Below, one piece after another: positions 38,482 to 47,188 of a stretch of DNA of 64,000 bases (position 1 is its first letter; the number at the start of each line of letters is the position of its first letter). The stretch spans positions 62,001 through 126,000 of the forward strand of contig JAIQFO010000009.1 in assembly GCA_020073215.1 (NCBI GenBank), read 5' to 3'. The translations under genes and the position numbers were made by a program. The stretch is from Terriglobia bacterium. GTDB taxonomy: Bacteria; Acidobacteriota; Terriglobia; Terriglobales; Acidobacteriaceae. The notes under the pieces were generated by a model, which worked only from the letters and a program-made list of their open reading frames with translations, had not been told where the DNA came from and ran no database searches.

Positions 38482-39390
38482 ATGGCGGAAGGGCGTTCAC
38501 GGATCTGGATATGGTTGCTGGTGGGCGGCGGGCTGTTTACGCTATTCGTGGTGGCCGTGTTTACGCTGGTCTACCTGAGCTTTGGCGGCCAGGATGAGGC
38601 TTCGTTTTCCGGCTTCGGCTCCAAGATCGCTGTGGTTGAGCTCGACGGCGTGATTTTCTCTCCCAAGCAGATCGTCCCCCAACTGAAGAAGTTTGCCGAT
38701 GACGATTCCGTCAAGGCCATCATTATTCATGTGAATTCGCCCGGAGGAGGCGTGGCCGCCTCCGAAGAGATCTACCGCGAAGTGAAGCGCATCCGCGACG
38801 AGAAGAAGAAACGCATCGTGGCGTCGATTGAGACCGTGGGCGCAAGCGGCGCATATTACGTGGCGTCGGCTACCAACAAGATCTATGCCGACAAGGGCAG
38901 CATCGTGGGATCGATCGGAGTGATTGCCCAGTGGGTGAACTACAGCGAACTGCTGAAGTGGGCGAAACTGAACGCGATCACCATGAAGGCGGGCGAGTTC
39001 AAAGACACGGGCAGCCCGACGCGCGAAATGACGCCGGCGGAACGCGAGTATCTGCAGGGCGTGATTGACAACATGCATACCCAGTTCATCCAGGCCGTGG
39101 CCGACGGCAGGCACGCGAAAGAAGCCGACATCCGCGCCATCGCCAACGGCAAAGTCTGGACCGGACAGCAGGCGGCGGATCTGAAATTGGTCGATCAGAT
39201 CGCGGATTTCGAGGGCGCGGTGAAAGATACGGCGCAGGCCGTGAATATCTCCGGCGAGCCGACCCTGGTCTACCCGCCGAAAGAGAGGCACTCGGTGCTC
39301 GATCTTCTGTTTGGCGATGTTTCCGACTATTTGCCCACGAGGGAAAAGCTCCTGGAGCAGCAGGTCGGCTTTTATTATCTTTGGAAATAA
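38482..39390 (+). CDS. sppA: Signal peptide peptidase SppA (short form)
   Basis: 302 residues from the ATG at 38482; a longer frame starts in the repeat region and is not supported. One membrane anchor at about 9-31, then a ClpP-like S49 domain. Catalytic Ser122 in VGASGAYY and Lys174 in AGEFKDTGSP are 52 residues apart, as in the Bacillus SppA dyad. It breaks down cleaved signal peptides in the membrane. This is the short, homo-oligomeric type, not the double-length E. coli form. Confidence 0.93.
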   Translation: MAEGRSRIWIWLLVGGGLFTLFVVAVFTLVYLSFGGQDEASFSGFGSKIAVVELDGVIFSPKQIVPQLKKFADDDSVKAIIIHVNSPGGGVAASEEIYREVKRIRDEKKKRIVASIETVGASGAYYVASATNKIYADKGSIVGSIGVIAQWVNYSELLKWAKLNAITMKAGEFKDTGSPTREMTPAEREYLQGVIDNMHTQFIQAVADGRHAKEADIRAIANGKVWTGQQAADLKLVDQIADFEGAVKDTAQAVNISGEPTLVYPPKERHSVLDLLFGDVSDYLPTREKLLEQQVGFYYLWK

Positions 39391-39461
39391 CCAGTTCTCA
39401 GTTATCAGAAACAACGCCAGCGCCCCTTTACTGGGAACTGAGAACTGGGAACTCAGAACTG
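39391..39461. repeat. Class B inverted repeat (7-base units, AGTTCTC type)
   Basis: Left arm 39391-39410 (CCAGTTCTCAGTTATCAG) and right arm 39430-39461 (ACTGGGA, ACTGAGA, ACTGGGA, ACTCAGA). Directly after the sppA stop codon. Confidence 0.75.
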
Positions 39462-39585
39462 CACTTGCATAGAACCCCTTAAATTTGAGAAGGTTATAGG
39501 CAGGCGCAGTGCAGCATCGGGGGCGGCATGGCCCCCGGCACACGGATTCCCGTTAGGGAACCGGCCCAATGGAGCAAAAAGGCTT

Positions 39586-39915
39586 ATGACGAAAGCTGAC
39601 CTGATCGAAGAAGTTTCCCGGCTGGCGGAACTCACCCGCAAAGACAGCGAAGTGATTGTGGATACGATCTTTGACAGCGTGGTGCGCTCGCTCCGGGTGG
39701 GCGACAAGATCGAAATACGCGGCTTTGGCAGCTTCCGCACGCGTCAGCGCAAGCCGCGCGTGGGCCGGAATCCGAAAACCGGCGACCGCGTCGAAGTTCC
39801 GGCAAAGAAGATTCCCTTCTTCAAGCCCAGCAAGGAACTAAAAGACCTGGTGAACAACAGCGCCTCCGCGGAAATTGTTCCCGCGCCGCCGCCTGCACCA
39901 CCCAACGCGCACTGA
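39586..39915 (+). CDS. HU/IHF-family DNA-binding protein
   Basis: 109 residues. The first 90 form a typical bacterial DNA-bending subunit: MTKADLIEEVSRLAELTRKD, then KIEIRGFGSFRTRQRKPRVG and the arm RNPKTGDRVEVPAKKIPFFKPS. The PxP tip is NPKTG, as in IHF-type proteins. A 19-residue Pro/Ala tail (VPAPPPAPPNAH) is additional. It bends DNA and may act at the many palindromic repeats here; that is a guess. Confidence 0.93.
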   Translation: MTKADLIEEVSRLAELTRKDSEVIVDTIFDSVVRSLRVGDKIEIRGFGSFRTRQRKPRVGRNPKTGDRVEVPAKKIPFFKPSKELKDLVNNSASAEIVPAPPPAPPNAH

Positions 39916-39960
39916 GCCCATCTCGGGAATGATTTTGGAAATTCCCGTTCGGCCCTCAGG

Positions 39961-40075
39961 GGTTAAACGGGCGGTGGAAGGTCTCTGGTTTCGTATCCGG
40001 GTATCAGGTTTCGTGTCAGTGTAACTGTTTCGAATCGGGGTATCGCTTCAGCGATACCGTAAGTTCTTCACCATC
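39961..40075. repeat. Class A hairpin repeat with degenerate extra lead-ins
   Basis: Three decaying copies of the lead-in TTTCGTATC/TTTCGTGTC/TTTCGAATC, then the hairpin GGTATCGC-TTCA-GCGATACC at 40039-40058 and CGTAAGTTCTTCA. No second TTTA hairpin is seen. Nothing else in the gap between the HU/IHF gene and the next gene. Confidence 0.7.
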
Positions 40076-40115
40076 AGACACCCTACCCCAGACCAGTCAT
40101 GCGACCGGGAAATTT

Positions 40116-41039
40116 CTATCCGCGGGCTGCGCCACGCGCGCGTGCCGACTGAATGAGCACTTCGACGGCGGGAAAGGATTTCGCGATCGTGAAGGTGCGC
40201 TCCGGCGGCAGCACGCCGCTGGCAATCGATTTCACCATCATCTCAATCGCCTGATCCGCGTTGGGTGGAATGAAAATCGTGGCGGTCAGCAGATTGCTGC
40301 GCACCCACTCTTGTCCGGTCTTGGGAAGTCCATCGCAGCCGAGAAACGCCATCTTCTGCCACGCCTTCCGCAATTCGCTGCATTCCTCAAAGGCTTTGCG
40401 GGCTCCCATGGCCATCGAATCGTCCTGCGCGCAAACCGCCTCGATCTTCGCCTGGCGTGAAGTGGAAAGACAAAGAAATGAGCTGACCGTTTTGTGGGCG
40501 CTGGCTTCGGTCCAATGCGCCTTCAGCGCGCGAAGTTGCACGTTCTCGGGCTTGGTTTCAAGGAACCCGGTGTAGCGCTGTTTCGCGGCCGAACTGTCGG
40601 AGGGCCCTTGAATATAGAGAACGATCCCGCCTGCGGGCAGCAGCGCGCCCACTTGCCGTCCCTGGATGCGGCCGATCTCTTCGTGGTTGGAAGTAATGGC
40701 AAACACCGGCACCTGGCAATGGCGGCGGAGTTCGGAGATGTAGTCGGCATTCGAATTCAGCAGCACCACTCCAATTCCAGCAGCAGCGGCGGCGCGCACA
40801 ACCTGCGGATGCGCCGTAGAGCCGGCCGGTTCGAAGATAATGGCGTCGGGCCGTGGGGCGTTCGTGGAATGGATGCTGGAAAGTAGTTGCTGGCTCTGCA
40901 CGATCCCGTCGTTGCCGGCATACACGATCTGAAGCTCAACCCCCAGTTTGCGTGCGGCTTGTTGCGCCGCCGAGGTCTGCTCGATCTGGTAATCGTTATC
41001 GTCGTTGGTCAGCGAAAGCAGGAAGCGCGGCTTCTTCAT
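40116..41039 (-). CDS. Periplasmic-binding-protein-like sugar-binding protein lacking a signal peptide
   Basis: About 307 residues from the ATG at 41039. The fold is that of type-I periplasmic binding proteins and LacI-family ligand domains (FLLSLTNDDNDYQIEQTSAA, DAIIFEPAGSTAHPQVV, CQDDSMAMGARKAFE-like segments, ending in a hinge-return helix). It starts directly with the first beta strand, with no signal peptide and no helix-turn-helix. No ABC transporter or kinase is adjacent. It may be a cytoplasmic sugar sensor, or may have lost its export signal. Confidence 0.75.
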   Translation of the reverse strand: MKKPRFLLSLTNDDNDYQIEQTSAAQQAARKLGVELQIVYAGNDGIVQSQQLLSSIHSTNAPRPDAIIFEPAGSTAHPQVVRAAAAAGIGVVLLNSNADYISELRRHCQVPVFAITSNHEEIGRIQGRQVGALLPAGGIVLYIQGPSDSSAAKQRYTGFLETKPENVQLRALKAHWTEASAHKTVSSFLCLSTSRQAKIEAVCAQDDSMAMGARKAFEECSELRKAWQKMAFLGCDGLPKTGQEWVRSNLLTATIFIPPNADQAIEMMVKSIASGVLPPERTFTIAKSFPAVEVLIQSARARGAARG

Positions 41040-41137
41040 ACCATGGACGTGTCTGGGCAATCATACCCCGAGCCGGCGTCCGCCACGGGTGACGACGGTA
41101 ACCCGCCCTCGCCGCGAATGTGTAAGATATGGATGCG

Positions 41138-41213
41138 GGGCCCGTAGCTCAACGGTTAGAGCAGCAGACTCATAATCTGTTGGTTCTAGGTTCAAATCCT
41201 AGCGGGCCCACCA
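41138..41213 (+). tRNA. tRNA with CAU anticodon (Met elongator or Ile2)
   Basis: A 76-base cloverleaf including encoded CCA. Acceptor arms are GGGCCCG at 41138-41144 and CGGGCCC at 41203-41209, discriminator A, then CCA. The D arm is AGCTCAACGGTTAGAGCAG and the anticodon loop ACTCATAAT. The D arm and anticodon stem resemble E. coli tRNA-Ile2, whose CAU is changed by TilS to read AUA, but elongator tRNA-Met cannot be excluded by eye. Confidence 0.93.
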
Positions 41214-41354
41214 GGGCTACTAGATGACCGAAGCCGCGTAGGTTCACGTTCTGTCCTTGGGTTCTGAGTGCAATCCCATCTGGTTACAACGGTTAACTTC
41301 CGGATTGCCTGTGATCCAGGATCTATGCGCTCTTTGATCGACTACACTGGCTAA

Positions 41355-43763
41355 ATGACGGTTACGCTACCCTCTGGGGAAGAGGCTCTGAAAGATCGCC
41401 GCCGCATGGGCTCATTCTTGCTGGGATTGTTCCTGTTGTGCGCCAGCACCCTCATGTACGAGGTCGTTTTGACACGACTTCTGAGTGTGACCTGTTGGTA
41501 TTACCTCGCCTTTGTGTCGGTATCAATGGCGATGTTCGGCATGACGGCGGGCGCACTCTCGATTCAACTGCGTCCCGACTGGTTCACCGAAGGACTGATC
41601 CGTCGCAGACTGGCTCAGTCCGCGATGGCCACCGCCGTCGCCATGCCACTGTCGCTGGTGACGATGCTCGCCATCCCAGTGGATGTCTCATGGGCACTGC
41701 AGACCGTCTTCAGCTTCGTGCTTTTCTCGGCGGTGATCTCGGTACCCTTCTTTTTTTCCGGAGTGGCGGTCTGTATATCGCTGACCCGGTCGCCGTTTGC
41801 GATGGGCCGGGTCTACTTTACCGATCTGGCAGGAGCTTCTCTCGGCTGCCTGGCTTCCGTGCTTCTCCTGAGTCTGATCGACGCTCCGAGCGCGATTTTC
41901 GTGATCGCAGCGGTGCTCTTTGTCAGTGCCGCGGCCTATGGAGCCTATGCGGGGGAAGCGGTGATTCGCCGGCGCTCGCTGTATGGCGCGGCCGCGATGC
42001 TGGTCTTCGGAATCGCCAATGCGTCGACACTGTATGGAATCCAGCCGATCTGGGCCAAAGGCTCCATCGACTACCGAGCCAACATCCTGGTGGAGAAGTG
42101 GAATCCTATCTCGAAGGTGCGGGTATTTCAGCCGCAGATTGGACCACCGTTGGTGTGGGGTCCCAGCCCCCGGATGCCGGCCTTGAATGTGGAGGAGATT
42201 GGGCTGAATATCGACAACGCCGCGGGAACGGCGATCACACGGTTCAATGGCGATCTGAAAACGCTGGACTTCCTGCGATACGACGTGACCTCGGTGGGCG
42301 CGCAACTGAGGAGCGGTGGAACGGGGGCCATTATCGGCGTTGGTGGCGGACGCGACGTTCTGAATTGCGCGGCCCAGGGGTTCACGCGGATTGTCGGAAT
42401 CGAAGTGAACAGCGCCATGGTGGAGCTGACCAGCAAGCGGTTGGAATGGTTTTCCGGTTTCACGAAGATACCCGGATTTGAGCTTCACCATGACGAAGGC
42501 CGCAGCTACCTGACCCGATCCGGAGAGCACTTCGACCTGATACAGGCATCGCTGGTGGATACGTGGGCAGCGACGTCCGCGGGCGCGATGACTCTATCGG
42601 AGAACGCCTTGTACACCGTGGACGGATGGAAGGTCTTCTATGAGCACCTGAAGCCAGGCGGTGTGATTACCTTCAGCCGCTGGTTCTCTGGCCCTGAGGG
42701 CACGGAGACCTACCGCCTGTACGCGCTGGCGCGCGCCATGCTGATGGCCGAGGGGGTCAGGAATCCGGAAGCCCACCTGGCGCTGATCAGTTCCGCAAGG
42801 GTTGCGACGCTGCTGGCGAGCAATCAGCCGTTTCCCCAGCGGGACATTCAGAAGCTGAAGTCCATCATCAGCGATATGTCGTTCACGCCGGTCGTAATCC
42901 CGGGCGAACCGATTCTGGAGCCTGAGTTGCAGCGGATCGTTGCCGCTAGCAGCCTGGAGGGAATGGCAGCCCTCCGCGAGGGAAGCGACGTGGACTATTC
43001 GCCCACGTTCGACTCGTCGCCGTACTTCTTTAACGCCGTCCACATCAAGAACATCGTGAAGCTGGCCAGAAACGGCGGAGCCGGCTTTAACCTGCGCGCC
43101 ATGCTGTTCCTGCTTGGCTTCATGGTAGCCGCCTTGATTCTCGTCATGACAACGATCGTTCTGCCAGCGAGACTGCTGAACTCCCGGACAGATGGCGCGC
43201 CGAAGCCCTTGTATGGGGCGGTGGCCTATTTCATCGCGATTGGGCTGGGATTCATCCTGGTGGAGATGGCGATGATGCAACAGCTATCGATCTTCCTCGG
43301 GCATCCCATCTACTCGATGGTGGTGGTGCTGGGTGGTCTGATTCTTTCGGCCGGAGTCGGCAGCCTTGCCTCCGACAGATGGCGACTGACGGAGAGCTGG
43401 CGGAGTCGAGTCCCGGCACTGGCTGCCGCTTTCTCGGTGGTCGCTTACTCTCTTGCAGTGGTGCCGGCGATACATGCGTTTACGGCGGAATTGCTGTGGC
43501 AGAGAGTCCTGATTTGCCTGGCTCTGGTTTCTCCGTGTGGCTTTCTGCTTGGATTCTGCTTCCCGGTCGGGATGCGATGGTTGAACGCTCTGTCGCAGGG
43601 GCGCAACCTGCCATGGATGTGGGCATTGAACGGCGCAGCCGGAACGCTGGGGAGTTTCATCGCGATCCTGATCTCGATGGACTTGAGCATTGGGTTCTGC
43701 GCATTGACGGGCGCGGGATGCTATCTGCTCGCCGGACTCGCGATGCCGGCGAAGGCAACTTAG
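41355..43763 (+). CDS. Membrane protein with a central spermidine-synthase-like domain
   Basis: 802 residues in three parts: about seven membrane helices (20-215), a soluble Rossmann domain (about 290-490) and about six more helices (585-795). The soluble domain shows the S-adenosylmethionine-type loop IGVGGGRDVLNCAAQGFTR and IVGIEVNSAMVEL, then GRSYLTR and FDLIQASLVDTWAA, as in spermidine synthase. The active-site Asp of true polyamine synthases is not obvious, so it may move an aminopropyl or other group to a membrane substrate. It starts 140 bases after the tRNA. Confidence 0.85.
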   Translation: MTVTLPSGEEALKDRRRMGSFLLGLFLLCASTLMYEVVLTRLLSVTCWYYLAFVSVSMAMFGMTAGALSIQLRPDWFTEGLIRRRLAQSAMATAVAMPLSLVTMLAIPVDVSWALQTVFSFVLFSAVISVPFFFSGVAVCISLTRSPFAMGRVYFTDLAGASLGCLASVLLLSLIDAPSAIFVIAAVLFVSAAAYGAYAGEAVIRRRSLYGAAAMLVFGIANASTLYGIQPIWAKGSIDYRANILVEKWNPISKVRVFQPQIGPPLVWGPSPRMPALNVEEIGLNIDNAAGTAITRFNGDLKTLDFLRYDVTSVGAQLRSGGTGAIIGVGGGRDVLNCAAQGFTRIVGIEVNSAMVELTSKRLEWFSGFTKIPGFELHHDEGRSYLTRSGEHFDLIQASLVDTWAATSAGAMTLSENALYTVDGWKVFYEHLKPGGVITFSRWFSGPEGTETYRLYALARAMLMAEGVRNPEAHLALISSARVATLLASNQPFPQRDIQKLKSIISDMSFTPVVIPGEPILEPELQRIVAASSLEGMAALREGSDVDYSPTFDSSPYFFNAVHIKNIVKLARNGGAGFNLRAMLFLLGFMVAALILVMTTIVLPARLLNSRTDGAPKPLYGAVAYFIAIGLGFILVEMAMMQQLSIFLGHPIYSMVVVLGGLILSAGVGSLASDRWRLTESWRSRVPALAAAFSVVAYSLAVVPAIHAFTAELLWQRVLICLALVSPCGFLLGFCFPVGMRWLNALSQGRNLPWMWALNGAAGTLGSFIAILISMDLSIGFCALTGAGCYLLAGLAMPAKAT

Positions 43764-44078
43764 CTATTGGAAGTGCCAGTGAGCTAGGCTGTGCAAGCGG
43801 CCAAGGATCTCGAAGGCGGCGACGGCACCGCATTTGCCGATTCGCAATCTCGATTTAAGAGCATTGGCCGATTGTCTCCGAGTGGTCGGCAGGTCGGAAA
43901 CTGGGAACCTGGCTCGTAGTTGATGCAGGATCCCCATTACACTCCGTCGAAAGTCGCACGTAACCCGTTTGGAATCAATGAACCTTTAAAATGCGCTTTC
44001 ATCGCTATGGGTGGGCCACAGGCCCATGGGAACTCATTGGTCGGTTTGCGATTGGCGACCCTTAACCTCCTCACCCCC
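43764..44078. other. Intergenic region between converging genes
   Basis: No gene, hairpin with a U-tract or repeat of the families seen elsewhere could be supported here. Confidence 0.5.
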
Positions 44079-45554
44079 TCACCCCACCGGCAAGCTAAAG
44101 TAGAAAACCGACCCATGCCCCAACTGGCTGGTAACGCCAAGCCGCCCGCCATGGGCTTCCACGATGGCTTTGCAGATGGCCAGTCCCATGCCCGTTCCGT
44201 GCACTTGCACCCGCTGATTTCGTCCGCGATAGAACTTTTCGAAGACCAGCGACTGCTCAAAGTCGTCGATGCCCGGCCCGCGATCGGCAATGTTGACGGT
44301 AACCGTCTGGTCCTTGGCTTCAGCCGTAATGCGGATGGGGGCATCGGCGGGTGAGTACTTGGCGGCGTTCTCGATCAGGTGCACCAGAACTTCCTTGATG
44401 TGGGCTGAGTCCATGCGCGCGTTGGGAAGGCCGGCGGGAATCCTGATGTCCACCGGATGCTGGATGAGAAGTTGCTTCAGTTCGTCAAGCGCCGCCTCAA
44501 CCACGTTGCCGATGGGCGCCGCTTCAAAGCAAAACTCGACTTTGTTGGCATCCAACTGCGCCATCTCGGCCGCTTCTCCGATCAGCCGGTTCAGCCGGTC
44601 GCTTTCTTCGTTGATGATGGTCAGCAGTTCCTGTCTCTCTTCCGGCGAATGACCCTCGTGAGAATGACCCGGGCTGCCAAGCAGCGAGGTTACCGACGCC
44701 TTAATAGCGGTGAGCGGAGTGCGAAACTCATGCGTAACCGAATCGAGCAACACCGAGCGCAACTGCTCGCTTTCGCGCGCGGCTTCAGCGCGGCTCAGCT
44801 TTTCGACGGCGCCGGCGCGCTCGATCGAGATCGCCACCAGGCTGCCAATCGCCTCCAAGGTTTGCCGCGAAAGCACCGAACCGGAGACGCCCATGCAACC
44901 CACTACGCGCATGCCCATGCGGAGCGGCATAAAGGCCAGTTGCTGGAGGGCATCGAATCGAGGTTCACCGTGCAAGCAGATCAATTGGAGATCGCGCGAT
45001 TCCAATCCGTCGATGGTGGGGCCAGAGCGATAAACGTCGCTCCGGCTCGACAACGAAATCGCCGCCGACCGGATGCCGAACGATTCGACAATGTGGCGGG
45101 GAATCAGATTCAACAACTCGGCCGGGTTGTCGCTCGAAAGCAGCAATTGGCTGAAGGCATATAGGCGTTCCAGTTCCCGCCGCCGCTCGACGGCCGACCG
45201 CGTCCCGCGCCGGGCACGCTCCGCTAGTTCGCTGGCCGTGACGGCGGTGACCAGAAAGGCGAACAGGGCGATCCAGTTCTGCGGGTCAGCAATGGTAAAA
45301 GTGCCGATCGGAGGCAGAAAAAAATAGTTGAAAGCGAGCGTGGCAATCACCGACATGAAAACCGCTTGCCGCAAGCGCCAGAAAGCGGAGATCCCGAGAA
45401 CTCCCAGCAAGAAAGCGAGAGCCATCGTCGTCGGATTGAGATGAAGCCAGCGATAGCCAACCAGAGTAATTCCGGCGACCGTCAACGCCGCAATCACGTA
45501 TCCCGATACGTATCTGGCCGCAGCATTCACGAGGCGATTGTATGACAAAGACAA
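44079..45554 (-). CDS. kdpD: KdpD C-terminal half: DUF4118-GAF-histidine kinase
   Basis: 491 residues equivalent to the second half of KdpD. The four-helix DUF4118 membrane module is at about 15-110 (LAFNYFFLPPIGTFTIADPQNW is its hallmark). A GAF-like domain lies at 135-250, HisKA has His275 in DSVTHEFRTPL, and the HATPase_c domain carries HLIENAAKYS, DRGPGID and GTGMGLAI. It lacks the N-terminal KdpD/USP sensor, which is encoded on the opposite strand at 45705. It should phosphorylate KdpE. Start ATG at 45554; the 150-base gap holds a class B repeat. Confidence 0.92.
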   Translation of the reverse strand: MSLSYNRLVNAAARYVSGYVIAALTVAGITLVGYRWLHLNPTTMALAFLLGVLGISAFWRLRQAVFMSVIATLAFNYFFLPPIGTFTIADPQNWIALFAFLVTAVTASELAERARRGTRSAVERRRELERLYAFSQLLLSSDNPAELLNLIPRHIVESFGIRSAAISLSSRSDVYRSGPTIDGLESRDLQLICLHGEPRFDALQQLAFMPLRMGMRVVGCMGVSGSVLSRQTLEAIGSLVAISIERAGAVEKLSRAEAARESEQLRSVLLDSVTHEFRTPLTAIKASVTSLLGSPGHSHEGHSPEERQELLTIINEESDRLNRLIGEAAEMAQLDANKVEFCFEAAPIGNVVEAALDELKQLLIQHPVDIRIPAGLPNARMDSAHIKEVLVHLIENAAKYSPADAPIRITAEAKDQTVTVNIADRGPGIDDFEQSLVFEKFYRGRNQRVQVHGTGMGLAICKAIVEAHGGRLGVTSQLGHGSVFYFSLPVG

Positions 45555-45658
45555 GGTCAGAGGTGAGAGGTCAGATTGCAGAGGTTGGACCCGTCACACA
45601 AACAACGCGGGGATGCCGGGGCTTCACCTCTGCAATCTGACCTAGTACCTCTGACCTG
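45553..45658. repeat. Class B inverted repeat in the divergent kdpD gap
   Basis: Left arm 45553-45586 (AGGTCAGAGGTGAGAGGTCA and more) and right arm 45624-45658 (CACCTCTGCAATCTGACCTA and more). It occupies most of the promoter region between the two kdpD halves, starting at the first codon of the minus-strand one. Same family as 16511 and 60204. Confidence 0.8.
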
Positions 45659-45704
45659 ATTCCCACATCGACAAACTCGAATCTCTCAACGACAATAATC
45701 GGCG

Positions 45705-46832
45705 ATGCCCAAGACCCCCGAGCAGTGGCTGGAGGAGTGTTCGCCGGCGGAGAAGAAGGGAGGAGTGTTCAAGCTCTTTCTTGGCTACGCTCCCGGCGTG
45801 GGCAAGACCTACACCATGCTGACCGAGGCGATCCGTCGCCACACCCGCGGTGAAGATGTGGTCGTAGGAGTAGTCGAAACCCACGGGCGCAAAACGGTGG
45901 CGGACCTGGTCACCAAGCTGGAAGCGGTGCCGCGCAAAACCATCGAATACAAGGGCGCGCTTTTCGAAGAAATGGACGTGGACGCCATTCTCGCGCGCCA
46001 CCCTTGCGTCGCTCTGGTCGACGAACTGGCGCACACCAACATCGAGGGCAGCAAACATCGCAAACGCTACGAAGATGTGCTCGAACTGCTCGACGCGGGC
46101 ATCGATGTTCTCTCCACCATGAACATCCAGCACCTGGAAAGCGTGACTCCGACGGTCCAGGGAGTCACCGGCATCCAAGTGCGCGAAACCGTTCCCGACT
46201 GGGTGCTGCAAAGAGTCAACGAAGTGGTGATGATCGACCTGACTCCGGAGGCGTTGCAGAACCGTATGCGCCGCGGCGACGTGTACCCGCAGGAACGCGT
46301 GGGACGGGCGCTCGAAAACTTCTTCCGCGAGACGAATCTGATCGCTTTGCGCGAACTGGCGTTGCGCCAGGTGGCCCAGCAGGTGGATCTAAGCCTGGAA
46401 CAGCACCGCGGAGAACAGGCCGACGATCGAGCCCCGGTTGCCATCCGCGAGCGTATCGCGGTATGCATCAGTTCAAACCCGGCGGCGCAGTATCTGGTGG
46501 CGCGCGGCGCGCGCATGGCGCAGGCAATGAATGCCGATCTTTTTGTGGTCTATACCGATCTGGGGCAAGACTCGAGTGAGGCCAATCAGCGAACCTTGAA
46601 CGCCAACGTGCAATTCGCGGAGAACGTTGGCGCCTCGGTGGTGCGGCTGAAAGGCAAGAGCGTTGCCCATGCCGTAGCGGAATTCGTCAATGAGAAACAC
46701 ATCACGCAAGTAGTCTTTGGGCGCTCCGCCACGCGGGGCTGGAAGCGGTATTTCTATCTTTCCGCCATCCATCAGTTCTTGCGCGATGCCCCGGCGGTCG
46801 ACGTGCACATTGTCACCCAGGAACCCGGCTGA
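45705..46832 (+). CDS. kdpD: KdpD N-terminal half: KdpD sensor domain and USP domain
   Basis: 375 residues. The first 230 are the KdpD domain with a Walker A motif FLGYAPGVGKTYTM (25-38) and the conserved VETHGRK, LVDELAHTN and STMNIQHLESV. From about 245 a universal-stress-protein fold follows (ERIAVCISSNPAAQYLVARG). It ends before any membrane helix, so it is soluble and must act with the separate kinase half on the minus strand. The USP domain lacks an exact SxS-FTAxY cyclic-di-AMP motif (SSN and LFVVY instead). It is the first gene of the plus-strand kdp group. Confidence 0.93.
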   Translation: MPKTPEQWLEECSPAEKKGGVFKLFLGYAPGVGKTYTMLTEAIRRHTRGEDVVVGVVETHGRKTVADLVTKLEAVPRKTIEYKGALFEEMDVDAILARHPCVALVDELAHTNIEGSKHRKRYEDVLELLDAGIDVLSTMNIQHLESVTPTVQGVTGIQVRETVPDWVLQRVNEVVMIDLTPEALQNRMRRGDVYPQERVGRALENFFRETNLIALRELALRQVAQQVDLSLEQHRGEQADDRAPVAIRERIAVCISSNPAAQYLVARGARMAQAMNADLFVVYTDLGQDSSEANQRTLNANVQFAENVGASVVRLKGKSVAHAVAEFVNEKHITQVVFGRSATRGWKRYFYLSAIHQFLRDAPAVDVHIVTQEPG

Positions 46833-47188
46833 TCGGAACCGGCGCTTAAGTCGGCCTTGGGAAGGTCGTGAGTTCGCAGGCGTTAAGGCTCCACTCTTGT
46901 TCCAGGGTTCCGGCTTCGTATCAGGGTATGCCTTCAGGCATACCGTAAGTCGCGGAAGTCGGTTCCGGCTTTAGCCGCTGCCGGCGGCGAAAGAACTACG
47001 GCCCGATCGAGTTTTGGGAAGGGCACGAGTTTACTCGTGCCGTAAGTCGTTGAAAGTGTGCACGCGCTTTAGCGCCGGAGGTGAGCTTTTGGTGCTCTCC
47101 ACGAATTTTTCCGTCACCCTAAGGGAGGAACCTTCTGAGCTGAAATGTGTTCTTGAATGCAATTCCAGGCATATTGGAGCACAAACTT
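46833..47188. repeat. Two class A two-hairpin elements in the kdpD-kdpE gap
   Basis: Copy one (46914-46985) has GGTATGCC-TTCA-GGCATACC and CGGC-TTTA-GCCG. Copy two (47015-47085) has GGCACGAG-TTTA-CTCGTGCC and GCGC-TTTA-GCGC. The stems differ in sequence but keep pairing. No gene is seen in the rest of the gap. Confidence 0.8.
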
